Under the pieces are notes generated by a model. It did no database searches, was not told the DNA's origin, and saw nothing but the letters and a program-made list of their open reading frames with translations. The translations under genes and the position numbers were made by a program. DNA of 64,000 bases from Flavobacterium piscis. Its GTDB lineage: Bacteria > Bacteroidota > Bacteroidia > Flavobacteriales > Flavobacteriaceae. This document shows positions 43,343 to 50,396 of this stretch, piece after piece; position 1 is the first letter of the stretch; the number at the start of each line of letters is the position of its first letter. The stretch covers positions 186,001 to 250,000 of the forward strand of contig NZ_LVEN01000027.1 of NCBI RefSeq assembly GCF_001686925.1, read 5' to 3'.

Positions 43343-44428
43343 ATGAATGCAGCTGCAAAAACTGAAAAACTAATGAATCAATTGATCAAAACACCACATT
43401 TGGTGATTGAGAAATTAGATTTAGTTTATATCAATAATCAAAAGTTGCCAATTGTACGATGCGAAGGAGAAGATGGTTTTATTTACAAAAAAAATGGTCG
43501 TTGCATTAAGCGAAAAAGCGAATTGAAACGCTTTAGCAGTTTGGTGCTTCCGCCGGCCTGGGTAAATGTTCAGATTTCGGATCTTCCAAACGGACATTTG
43601 CAAGCGGTAGGTTTGGATATTAAAAACCGAAAACAATACAGATACCATCCCAAATGGAATTTGATTCGTAATCAAACCAAGTTTTATAAAATAGCCGAGT
43701 TTGGAACCAAACTGCCTTTGATTCGAAAACAAGTCGATGAAGATCTGGAAAAAAAAGAATGGTCGAAAGAAAAAGTGGTAGCATTAGTAATTCGTTTAAT
43801 GGAAGAAACCCATATTAGAATTGGAAATGAAAAATATGCCAAAGACAATAAATCATACGGACTTTCAACTTTAAGAAAACGCCACATCAACATCAATAAA
43901 AATTCACTCCGATTTGAATTTACAGGAAAAAAAGGAGTACAGCATACCATTACAACCCGAAATAAAAAATTGATAAAATTGGTTAGTCGTTGTGAAGAAA
44001 TCCCGGGTTGGGAAGTTTTTAAATATTATGATAAAAACGGCGAACGAAAAGTATTAGACAGCCATATGGTCAACGAATATCTGCATGAAATTTCAGGAGA
44101 ATATTTTAGTGCAAAAGATTTTAGAACCTGGGCAGCGTCGATCGTGTTTTTTGAAACCTTAATGGAAATTGGTACAACAACAGACGAAAAAGAAATCAAG
44201 AAAAATATTTTATCCGCCTTTGACACCACTGCTCAGGCTTTGGGAAATACCAGAAATGTATGCAAGAATTATTACGTTCATCCTTTATTGGTTTCAACCT
44301 ACGAAGATGGTTCGATAGAGCAGTATTTCGACAGAGCAAAAAAATGCCGAAGCAACAGAGAACATTTTTCGCACAGCGAAATCGCCTTTTCAGAATTAAT
44401 TCAAAATTATCAGATCAACTTGTTGTAA
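43343..44428 (+). CDS. DNA topoisomerase IB (poxvirus-type)
   Basis: A 361-residue type IB topoisomerase that relaxes supercoils through a 3'-phosphotyrosine intermediate. The N-terminal DNA-binding part holds LVLPPAWVNVQI and GRDxxxRxQYRYHP-like text (DIKNRKQYRYHPKW). The catalytic part has an Arg-Lys region (LMEETHIRIGNEKYAK, KGVQHTITTRNKK), KDFRTWAAS and the nucleophile Tyr311 in CKNYYVHP. The length equals bacterial homologues. Bacterial TopIB genes are accessory and tend to sit near stress genes, as here. Confidence 0.93.
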   Translation: MNAAAKTEKLMNQLIKTPHLVIEKLDLVYINNQKLPIVRCEGEDGFIYKKNGRCIKRKSELKRFSSLVLPPAWVNVQISDLPNGHLQAVGLDIKNRKQYRYHPKWNLIRNQTKFYKIAEFGTKLPLIRKQVDEDLEKKEWSKEKVVALVIRLMEETHIRIGNEKYAKDNKSYGLSTLRKRHININKNSLRFEFTGKKGVQHTITTRNKKLIKLVSRCEEIPGWEVFKYYDKNGERKVLDSHMVNEYLHEISGEYFSAKDFRTWAASIVFFETLMEIGTTTDEKEIKKNILSAFDTTAQALGNTRNVCKNYYVHPLLVSTYEDGSIEQYFDRAKKCRSNREHFSHSEIAFSELIQNYQINLL

Positions 44429-44537
44429 ATCAGGTTTGATTGTGCTAACAAAATATTGTTTAGAGTTAATACATCTCTTTAAAAAGTATGAAATTTGAGT
44501 AACAAACAAAATCATTATTAACTAAAATCACAAGCTT

Positions 44538-44699
44538 ATGTTACGTTATACAGTCATTTTTGTTATTCTTGCGATCATCGCCGGAATATTTGGTTTTGGT
44601 GGAATTGCCGCCGGAGCCGCAAGTATCGCTAAAGTTTTATTCTTCATATTCTTAGTTTTATTCATTATATCTCTAATTAGCGGAAGAAAAAGTATTTAG
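44538..44699 (+). CDS. DUF1328 (YtjA-like) small membrane protein
   Basis: A 53-residue peptide that is hydrophobic throughout. Two helices ([19 protein letters not shown] and [18 protein letters not shown]) are joined by the family's [10 protein letters not shown] turn, and it ends in GRKSI. This is the complete DUF1328/YtjA pattern, of unknown function, often stress-induced. It is preceded at 44487 by a motif (TATGAAATTTGAGTAACAAA) that recurs upstream of 53829 and 54632. Confidence 0.85.
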   Translation: MLRYTVIFVILAIIAGIFGFGGIAAGAASIAKVLFFIFLVLFIISLISGRKSI

Positions 44700-44724
44700 T
44701 CAGCAAAATTAAATAACAAGTAAA

Positions 44725-44758
44725 AAACGACACATATATCTCGGTAAATGTGTCGTTT
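44725..44758 (+). terminator. probable terminator of the DUF1328 gene
   Basis: An 11-bp perfect stem (AAACGACACAT with ATGTGTCGTTT) 25 bases after the stop. The T-run is short, so efficiency is uncertain. Confidence 0.65.
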
Positions 44759-44787
44759 GCATTTTCAAAAAAAATAAAAAAAGAATT

Positions 44788-45435
44788 ATGGGAACTAAAA
44801 GCGGTGCTTATCAGGATGTATACATCAAAAGAGATGATGAGATGGTAAGCTTAAAAAACGATGTGACAGATTTCTGTGAAAAATATATAAAACCTGTTCA
44901 TCCTGAAAATTGGGATTGGTCGACACGCGATTTCGATAATCCGGAAAATGATCCTACTGTGGCCGAAGCAAGAGCGATAGGAAACGTTGTTTTTAACGAT
45001 TTAAACGATCAAAAAGAAACAGCTGTCGATTTGTCTACGATGAACAATGTTGAGTCGATTAAAGCATATTTAAATCCAACAAGCAAATACGAAGCTTTTA
45101 ATATGGAAGAATTTGCTTTTGCATTGAAAGTGGAACTCGAACACGGGAAAATTAAAGATGTTAATGTAACGAATAATCATCCGTTTTTAACGGCTATGAT
45201 CGCATTGGCACATATGACCGAAAGTTTGACGTATTACAAAAGATTGAAAGTAATGGAAGCTGAAGGTGAAATTTACGAAATCATGCGTAAAATGGAAAAA
45301 GTACAAACCGGTAAAGACAAATTATTAGATGAACTGATAAAAGCCGAAGAAGAACTAAAAGAGGCAAGGGCAGGACTGGCAGAACGTTTGGAAAAAATGG
45401 ATGATATTCCCGTTTTGGAGATTATTGGAGATTAA
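44788..45435 (+). CDS. DUF5661-like protein with C-terminal coiled coil
   Basis: A 215-residue soluble protein. The central part (MEEFAFALKVELEHGKIKDVNVTNNHP then IALAHMTESLTYYKRL, ~108-160) resembles DUF5661, small helical proteins of unknown function in stress loci. Residues ~165-205 form a charged coiled coil (MRKMEKVQTGKDKLLDELIK). No signal peptide. It follows a terminator-like hairpin by 29 bases, so it probably has its own promoter. Confidence 0.65.
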   Translation: MGTKSGAYQDVYIKRDDEMVSLKNDVTDFCEKYIKPVHPENWDWSTRDFDNPENDPTVAEARAIGNVVFNDLNDQKETAVDLSTMNNVESIKAYLNPTSKYEAFNMEEFAFALKVELEHGKIKDVNVTNNHPFLTAMIALAHMTESLTYYKRLKVMEAEGEIYEIMRKMEKVQTGKDKLLDELIKAEEELKEARAGLAERLEKMDDIPVLEIIGD

Positions 45436-45445
45436 GGTTTAAAAA

Positions 45446-45487
45446 GAAGAAAGAACAAAGAAGAAAGAACAAAGAAGAAAGAACAAA
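45446..45487. repeat. three tandem 14-bp repeats
   Basis: The unit GAAGAAAGAACAAA occurs exactly three times in a row, then decays into GAATATAG.. copies up to 45530. It begins 11 bases after the DUF5661-like stop. Confidence 0.9.
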
Positions 45488-45538
45488 GAATATAGAGTAT
45501 AGCACAAAGAATATAGGGCAAAGAATATACTGTAAAAT

Positions 45539-45602
45539 AAAGGTTCAAAGAAATAAAACGACAAAGTTTTTAAACTTTGAATCTTTATTTCTTTGAACCT
45601 TT
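45539..45602. repeat. nested inverted repeat
   Basis: A 19-bp perfect outer stem (AAAGGTTCAAAGAAATAAA at 45539-45557 with 45584-45602) encloses an independent 8-bp inner stem (CAAAGTTT with AAACTTTG, 45562-45579). It lies between convergent genes. Confidence 0.9.
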
Positions 45603-45656
45603 GTCACTTTATTAAAATCGTTCGAGTCTTTACTCTTTCTTCTATATTCTCTCCTC

Positions 45657-46172
45657 CTAAAATTTCCTCGGATCATTATCAGGATATTCTACATCTTCTT
45701 CTTCCTGAACATCATCTTCGATATATTCAGTTTCCTCTTCCTCTTCTTCGTCATCGATATCTTCCAGGACATCTTCTGTTTCATTAAAATCTTCTTCCTC
45801 TCTTTCCAGAGAAGCGTCAGACGGATTGTCCAATTCGTCATCTACATCGTCCACATTATTACCGTTTTGATCCAGTTCTTCTTCGTACAAATCATCGGTA
45901 TTAGAGTTGAGGTCATTTTCGCTATGAAAATCATCCGTTAGATCATCTTCATCATCTGTAAGTTCGTCCGGGTTAGGAGTATCGGGATTATGGCCGTTTC
46001 TAACGGTGTAACCGCGTTCGGCTATTTCGCTATTATCCGTATCGCTTTCTTTCATGTCGTCGATATCGTATAATTCTTCGTTCATAAGATTACTTTTGTC
46101 CGTATTTTGATTCTGATTTTCAGGAATTCGGTTTCCTTGTATCATGCTGTTTTTTTGATCTGTAGTATTCAT
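45657..46172 (-). CDS. highly acidic low-complexity protein
   Basis: A 171-residue protein made mostly of Asp, Glu and Asn. The first ~60 residues are polar (SMIQGNRIPENQNQN, NEELYDIDDMKE). From ~68 to the end it is Asp/Glu-rich (DELTDDEDDLTDDF, DDEEEEEETEYIEDD), ending YPDNDPRKF. No folded domain is evident and it is probably intrinsically disordered. A candidate promoter (TAGATTTG on the minus strand, 46234-46227) precedes it. Its sister gene at 46357 has the same TAGATTTG element. A role in desiccation or ion binding is possible but not shown. Confidence 0.7.
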   Translation of the reverse strand: MNTTDQKNSMIQGNRIPENQNQNTDKSNLMNEELYDIDDMKESDTDNSEIAERGYTVRNGHNPDTPNPDELTDDEDDLTDDFHSENDLNSNTDDLYEEELDQNGNNVDDVDDELDNPSDASLEREEEDFNETEDVLEDIDDEEEEEETEYIEDDVQEEEDVEYPDNDPRKF

Positions 46173-46293
46173 GACGTTTCGTTTTTAATATTACTATATA
46201 CAAATCTAATAACGAAAGCAGGCAATTCTATTATAGAATTATAACGGGTAATTGTATAATTAACAGATGGTTAAGTTTGTGTTGATTATTACA

Positions 46294-46327
46294 AAAAAAA
46301 GACCATTACCCTGTAATAGTCTTTTTT
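46294..46327 (-). terminator. terminator of the smaller acidic protein gene
   Basis: AAAAAAGACCATTAC pairs with GTAATAGTCTTTTTT (one mismatch) around a 3-base loop, with T-runs on both strands. It lies 29 bases after the minus-strand stop at 46357. Confidence 0.8.
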
Positions 46328-46356
46328 AGCATTTTTGTTTAATGATTTCAAAATCA

Positions 46357-46668
46357 TTAATTATCGTTTCTTTCTAAGTCGTCATCATCAAAATGATCTT
46401 CATCTTCGATATGCTCTGTTTCGTCAAGATCATCAGCGTCAATAATTTCGAATTCCTCATCCGGATTATTACTGATATAATCATCTTCATCAACAACTTG
46501 TTCTTCGTTAGGAACATTTTCGTTTCTAATGATATTGTCTTTTTTAAGAAGTTTATCAATAGCATTATCGATTAAAATTGCGGTATCAATGTCTAAATGT
46601 CCTCTTTGATATTTTTGTTGAAAATAAAGTTCAGCTTCCTGATATGTTTGGTCTATATGTGTTTCCAT
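46357..46668 (-). CDS. acidic hypothetical protein
   Basis: A 103-residue protein. The first half is helical (METHIDQTYQEAELYFQQKY, AILIDNAIDKLLKKD) and the second half is acidic (DEDDYISNNPDEEFEIIDAD, EDEDHFDDDDLERN). The order of helix then acidic tail differs from the larger acidic protein 184 bases away on the same strand, but both end in the same low-complexity style. TAGATTTG on the minus strand at 46707-46700 is a candidate promoter. Confidence 0.68.
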   Translation of the reverse strand: METHIDQTYQEAELYFQQKYQRGHLDIDTAILIDNAIDKLLKKDNIIRNENVPNEEQVVDEDDYISNNPDEEFEIIDADDLDETEHIEDEDHFDDDDLERNDN

Positions 46669-46859
46669 TATACTGTTTTTTTTTAAAATTGTGATACTAC
46701 AAATCTATCTCTCAATCTTAAAAAATAACTTACAGAATTCTAAAATCTAGTTGCATAATATGCAGGTGTTTAGAATACAACTTTAGTAAATAATCATATA
46801 ACTTGTCTGATTATCAAGGTGGTAATTTTATCTCATATTAATTAACAAAAATTATCGCC

Positions 46860-47432
46860 ATGAAAAGTACAGATAGTAAAAACGAGACCGCTTCTAAACC
46901 AGAAGCCAAAAAAGGAGTAACAAAAGCAAAATCAGATGCAGCGTCCGGATTGACGGAATTGTTCGAAGATGGATTAAAAGACATTTACTGGGCAGAAAAA
47001 GCTTTGACTAAGGCAATACCCTTAATGACTAAAAACGCAACGTCAGCAGACTTAATTGAGGCTCTAAACAGCCACTTGACCGAAACAGAAGAACATGTAA
47101 CACGATTAGAACAGGTTTTTCAATTAATTGGGCAAAAGGCTTCGGCTAAAAAATGCGATGCAATGGCAGGCTTAATCGAAGAGGGAAAAGGAATTATTGA
47201 AGAAACCGAAGTTGGAGTTGTACGTGATGCCGGTATTATCGCAGCAGCGCAAAAAATTGAGCATTACGAAATTGCTACTTACGGTACTTTAAGACAATTT
47301 GCAGAAACACTTGGTCTGACTGAAGCGGCCGGTATATTGGAGCTAACATTAGACGAAGAAAAAGGAGCCGATAAAAAATTAACCGAGGTTGCGGTAAATG
47401 CCATAAACATTGAAGCTGCCGAAGCAGATTAA
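46860..47432 (+). CDS. YciF-type ferritin-like protein (DUF892)
   Basis: A 190-residue protein. A Lys/Ala-rich tail (1-~28) precedes the DUF892 four-helix bundle: LTELFEDGLKDIYWAEKALTKAIP, then HLTETEEHVTRLEQVF, KIEHYEIATYGTLRQFAE and DEEKGADKKLTEVA. The repeated E-x-H and H-x-x-E pairs fit a di-iron site as in E. coli YciF, and its homologues are stress-induced. Function is not settled. It is followed by a strong terminator. Confidence 0.9.
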   Translation: MKSTDSKNETASKPEAKKGVTKAKSDAASGLTELFEDGLKDIYWAEKALTKAIPLMTKNATSADLIEALNSHLTETEEHVTRLEQVFQLIGQKASAKKCDAMAGLIEEGKGIIEETEVGVVRDAGIIAAAQKIEHYEIATYGTLRQFAETLGLTEAAGILELTLDEEKGADKKLTEVAVNAINIEAAEAD

Positions 47433-47450
47433 TTTTGAACAGAACAATCT

Positions 47451-47481
47451 AAAAAGTGCAGCTTTACGTTGCACTTTTTTT
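47451..47481 (+). terminator. intrinsic terminator of the YciF-type gene
   Basis: A 10-bp stem (AAAAAGTGCA with TGCACTTTTT), a 9-base loop and seven T, 19 bases after the stop. It lies inside the spurious N-terminal extension of the next frame. Confidence 0.9.
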
Positions 47482-47506
47482 AGTTTATAATTTTAAAATA
47501 GAAATT

Positions 47507-48238
47507 ATGCCAGAAGGTCCGTCAATAATGATTTTAAAGGAAGAAGTACAGCAATTTTCAGGAAAAAAAATAATAGAAGTTTCTGGAAGTAGTGCTATTG
47601 ATATGGAGCGTCTTCAGGGTAAAACCATTCAGGACTTTAAAACCTGGGGAAAGCATTTTTTAATTTGTTTTGATGATTTTACTGTAAAAATTCATTTACT
47701 CATGTTTGGAACTTATCGAATAAACGAACGAAAAGAAGCCAAACCAAGATTGAGTATGATTTTTTCTAAAGGCGAACTCAACTTTTATACCTGCTCTGTC
47801 AAAATTCTCGAAGGCGATATTAATGAACATTACGATTGGAGCGAGGATGTAATGAATGAAAATTGGAATCCAAAAAAAGCAAAACAAACCCTGGATAAAA
47901 ATCCGGACGTAATGATTTGCGATGCTATTCTTGATCAGAACATTTTTTCGGGAGTAGGAAATATTATCAAGAACGAAGTTTTGTACCGATGTAAAACTCA
48001 TCCCGAATCTTTGGTGGGTAAAATTCCGCAAAAAGATTTAAAAAATATCATCAACGAATGTTCGGTTTATAGTTTTGAATTTTTGAAATGGAAGAAAAAA
48101 AATGAATTAAAAAAACACTGGCTCGCTTACACAAAAAAAGTTTGCGTTCGTTGTGATCTTCCAATTCATAAAGAGCAAACAGGGAAGAGGAGTAGGAGAA
48201 GTTTTTTTTGTACCAACTGTCAAAAACTACACAAATGA
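47507..48238 (+). CDS. Fpg/Nei-family DNA glycosylase (endonuclease VIII-like)
   Basis: A 243-residue base-excision repair enzyme that removes oxidised bases and nicks the abasic site. Mature catalytic residues Pro2-Glu3 are in MPEGPS, so ATG 47507 must be the start; a 17-residue extension from 47456 crosses the upstream terminator. The helix-two-turn-helix region reads DAILDQNIFSGVGNIIKNEVLY (~140-160) and the C-terminal zinc finger is CVRCDLP...FFCTNCQKL. Its stop overlaps the next gene's start (ATGA), so the two are translationally coupled. Confidence 0.9.
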   Translation: MPEGPSIMILKEEVQQFSGKKIIEVSGSSAIDMERLQGKTIQDFKTWGKHFLICFDDFTVKIHLLMFGTYRINERKEAKPRLSMIFSKGELNFYTCSVKILEGDINEHYDWSEDVMNENWNPKKAKQTLDKNPDVMICDAILDQNIFSGVGNIIKNEVLYRCKTHPESLVGKIPQKDLKNIINECSVYSFEFLKWKKKNELKKHWLAYTKKVCVRCDLPIHKEQTGKRSRRSFFCTNCQKLHK

Positions 48239-48948
48239 AAAATCAGGTTTTAATGGGCTGTTCAAGCTTTAATAATAGGTTTTGGAAGGGAATTTTTTAC
48301 CCTGACAACTTGTCACGGTCAAAGTGGTTCGAGTTTTATTACCAGCATTTTAACACGTATGAGTTCAACGGAAGCTTTTATAAGTTTCCAACGGTCAGAA
48401 TATTTCAAAATTGGTATAATAAAACACCCGAAAATTTTATTTTTTCTGTAAAAGCACCAAAAGAAATCACCCATTTTAAAAAATTTATTGATTGTGAAGA
48501 CCGAATTAAAGAGTTCTATACTATCTGCGAAACGGGTTTAAAAGAGAAATTGGGCTGTATTTTATTTCAATTTCCGCCCAGTTATAATTTTAGTACTGAA
48601 AAACTCGCTCAAATCATGCAAAATTTAGATGTAAAGTTCAAAAATGTAGTCGAATTTCGTCACGAAAGCTGGTGGAATGAAGAGGTATGGAATGCTTTCC
48701 GTGAGCAGAATATTACGTTCTGCAGTGTTAGCCATCCGCAATTACCCGACACTATTTTTACAGATTTTCCGCTTATTTTCATAAGACTTCACGGAAAACC
48801 CAAGATGTTTTACTCGAGCTATTCAACTAAAGAATTACTTGATATAAAAGACGCAATACTTTTAAAATCAGCGTTTGTGTATTTTAATAACACTGCAAGT
48901 GAAGCAGGGATTTTAAATGCTTTAGAGCTAAAACATATGTTGGAATGA
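48235..48948 (+). CDS. DUF72 family protein
   Basis: A 237-residue TIM-barrel-like protein. The start MGCSSFNNRFWKGIFYP region, SFYKFPTVRIFQNWYNKTPENF, FSVKAPKEITHFKK, LGCILFQFPPSYNF, VVEFRHESWW and FIRLHGKPKMFYSSYS are all DUF72 landmarks (E. coli YecE). Function is unknown. ATG 48235 overlaps the glycosylase stop by four bases (ATGA), so ATG 48208 is not needed. The coupling suggests a link with DNA repair or oxidative stress. Confidence 0.88.
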   Translation: MKNQVLMGCSSFNNRFWKGIFYPDNLSRSKWFEFYYQHFNTYEFNGSFYKFPTVRIFQNWYNKTPENFIFSVKAPKEITHFKKFIDCEDRIKEFYTICETGLKEKLGCILFQFPPSYNFSTEKLAQIMQNLDVKFKNVVEFRHESWWNEEVWNAFREQNITFCSVSHPQLPDTIFTDFPLIFIRLHGKPKMFYSSYSTKELLDIKDAILLKSAFVYFNNTASEAGILNALELKHMLE

Positions 48949-48956
48949 GGTTTTTG

Positions 48957-49185
48957 GTTTTAACCGCAAAGAGCGCAATCCCGATAGCTATCGGGATACG
49001 CAAAGTTCGCAAAGTTTTTTAGCCACAGATTAAAAGATTAAAAGGATTTTTAAAATCTGTATAATCTTTTAATCTGTGGCTAACTTTTTTAAATTCTTAG
49101 CGAACTTTGCGGCTCCAAAAAAAAGCCCGCCAAGAAATAAATCTTAGCGGGCTTTGCGTTTATCCTGGCGCTCTTTGCGGTTAAA
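48957..49185. repeat. triple concentric inverted repeat
   Basis: Three pairs of arms are nested. The outer pair starts TTTTAACCGCAAAGAGCGC (48957) and ends at 49185. The middle pair is CGCAAAGTTCGC (48999-49010) with GCGAACTTTGCG (49100-49111). The inner pair is a perfect 22-bp match, 49019-49040 with 49062-49083, starting TTAGCCACAGATT. A palindrome ATCCCGATAGCTATCGGGAT (48977-48996) and a terminator (49117-49154) sit in the gaps. It lies between the convergent DUF72 and flavin-protein genes. Confidence 0.93.
49117..49154 (-). terminator. terminator of the stress-protein-26-type gene
   Basis: Read on the minus strand, AAAGCCCGCTAAG pairs with CTTGGCGGGCTTT (one mismatch) and is followed by eight T. 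It is 47 bases after the stop. Confidence 0.9.
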
Positions 49186-49200
49186 TTATCCTTATAAAAA

Positions 49201-49701
49201 CTACAATTTTAAATTACCTTCAATACCGTCGTCCATTGTTTTTCCTGTTACAAAAGCTGTTGCCATTTTAGCAATTGCAACCATTTTTCCATTTTTATTA
49301 TTCCAGTAATATCCATCTTCCGGAACAACTTTTATAACGCTTAAGTTAGGATCGTCTTCTCCTTCGGGCATCCAGACTTTCACGATAGGATCCCATAATT
49401 CCTTAATTGTTTCTCTATCGTAGGATATACTTGCGGTACCGTGTAAGGTCAGGAATTTATCATGTGGTTCAGCGAAGAATAACTCTACCTGAGGGTTAAG
49501 GCTAATCTCAGCGTTATGACTGCTGTTTCTGTCTGATAAAAACCAAAGCTGGCCTAAATCATCAATTTTTTGTACAGACATTGGTCTTGATTGTAGTCTG
49601 TATTCGTTATAAGTACAAAACATACACGTTTTAATGTTTTCTGCAAGATCTTTTATTTTATCTACAGCAAATTCGTTCGTAAGGTCTTTATGATCTCCCA
49701 T
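49201..49701 (-). CDS. pyridoxamine-5'-phosphate-oxidase-like protein (general stress protein 26 type)
   Basis: A 166-residue split-barrel flavin-binding protein. The N-terminal helix is followed by CMFCTYNEYRLQSRPMSVQKID and LWFLSDRNSSHNAEI, the FMN-contacting region of general stress protein 26 proteins, then DGYYWNNKNGKMVAIAKM near the C-terminus. It binds FMN or FAD but probably is not the PLP-forming PdxH, which is longer and ends in RLxP. The gene is convergent with the DUF72 gene and divergent from the receiver gene. Confidence 0.88.
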   Translation of the reverse strand: MGDHKDLTNEFAVDKIKDLAENIKTCMFCTYNEYRLQSRPMSVQKIDDLGQLWFLSDRNSSHNAEISLNPQVELFFAEPHDKFLTLHGTASISYDRETIKELWDPIVKVWMPEGEDDPNLSVIKVVPEDGYYWNNKNGKMVAIAKMATAFVTGKTMDDGIEGNLKL

Positions 49702-49915
49702 GATTTTATTTTTTATGATTTATTAAATGATTTTTCGATTAATGTTCTCATTTACTGAGTACTATAATAAGTGTTTTAATATAAACTTGATAATAGTAAA
49801 GTTGATAATTTTATGACTTTTGAGCTTACACAATTAGATTTAAAAATTATGAGATTTCAATTACTAATTTCTTTATTGATAATTTAAAAGGCAGTGATTA
49901 ATCTAGAAATTTGGT

Positions 49916-49923
49916 TATCTTTG
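49916..49923 (+). promoter_or_regulatory. candidate -7 promoter element (TATCTTTG)
   Basis: TAnnTTTG match 33 bases before the receiver-protein start. No -33 TTG at the usual distance. Confidence 0.45.
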
Positions 49924-49956
49924 AACACGAAAAAAATCCAAATTTAGAAATACCAT

Positions 49957-50388
49957 ATGACTGATTTTACTATATTTTATACTGATGATGATGAAGACGA
50001 TTTGAGCATTTTTACAGATGCAGTAGAATCATTATCAAAAAAAATACAGCTTCAGACCTATTCTGGAGGCGAAAAGTTATTGAATGCTATTTACAATCCG
50101 CCGCCAACACCACATGTTGTTTTTTTAGATTTGAATATGCCGGGTAAAAATGGATTTGATGTTTTGACTGAATTGAGAAATTCAAAAGTAAAAAATGATA
50201 TTCCGGTAATTATTTTCTCGACTTCAAACGAGCCAAGTATCATTGAAAGATGCCGTACACTAGGGGCTAGCTACTTCATTACAAAACCTGTTTTGATGAA
50301 AGACATCATTAGATCTATTGAGCATGCATTAGAAATCGATTGGAAAAAATTCAATCCAACCGCTCAAAACTTTGTTTATAAAACGTAA
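49957..50388 (+). CDS. stand-alone receiver (CheY-like) protein
   Basis: A 143-residue single receiver domain. It has acidic residues in YTDDDEDD, the phosphoacceptor Asp58 in VVFLDLNMPG, the switch Thr/Ser in IIFSTS and the Lys in FITKPV. No output domain. The large PAS kinase is convergent with it, only 8 bases away, and lacks its own receiver, so phosphotransfer between them is plausible. Such Rcp1-like receivers are often partners of multi-PAS or phytochrome kinases. Confidence 0.9.
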   Translation: MTDFTIFYTDDDEDDLSIFTDAVESLSKKIQLQTYSGGEKLLNAIYNPPPTPHVVFLDLNMPGKNGFDVLTELRNSKVKNDIPVIIFSTSNEPSIIERCRTLGASYFITKPVLMKDIIRSIEHALEIDWKKFNPTAQNFVYKT

Positions 50389-50396
50389 TTAAAATA

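Noticed and set aside
45446..45530. Coding or CRISPR-like meaning of the GAAGAAAGAACAAA repeats
   Set aside because: Simple purine-rich tandem repeat after a stop codon; no spacer structure.
47456..47506. Longer start of the Fpg/Nei-family glycosylase
   Set aside because: The extension contains the T-run of the preceding terminator, and the enzyme needs Pro as the residue after the initiator Met.
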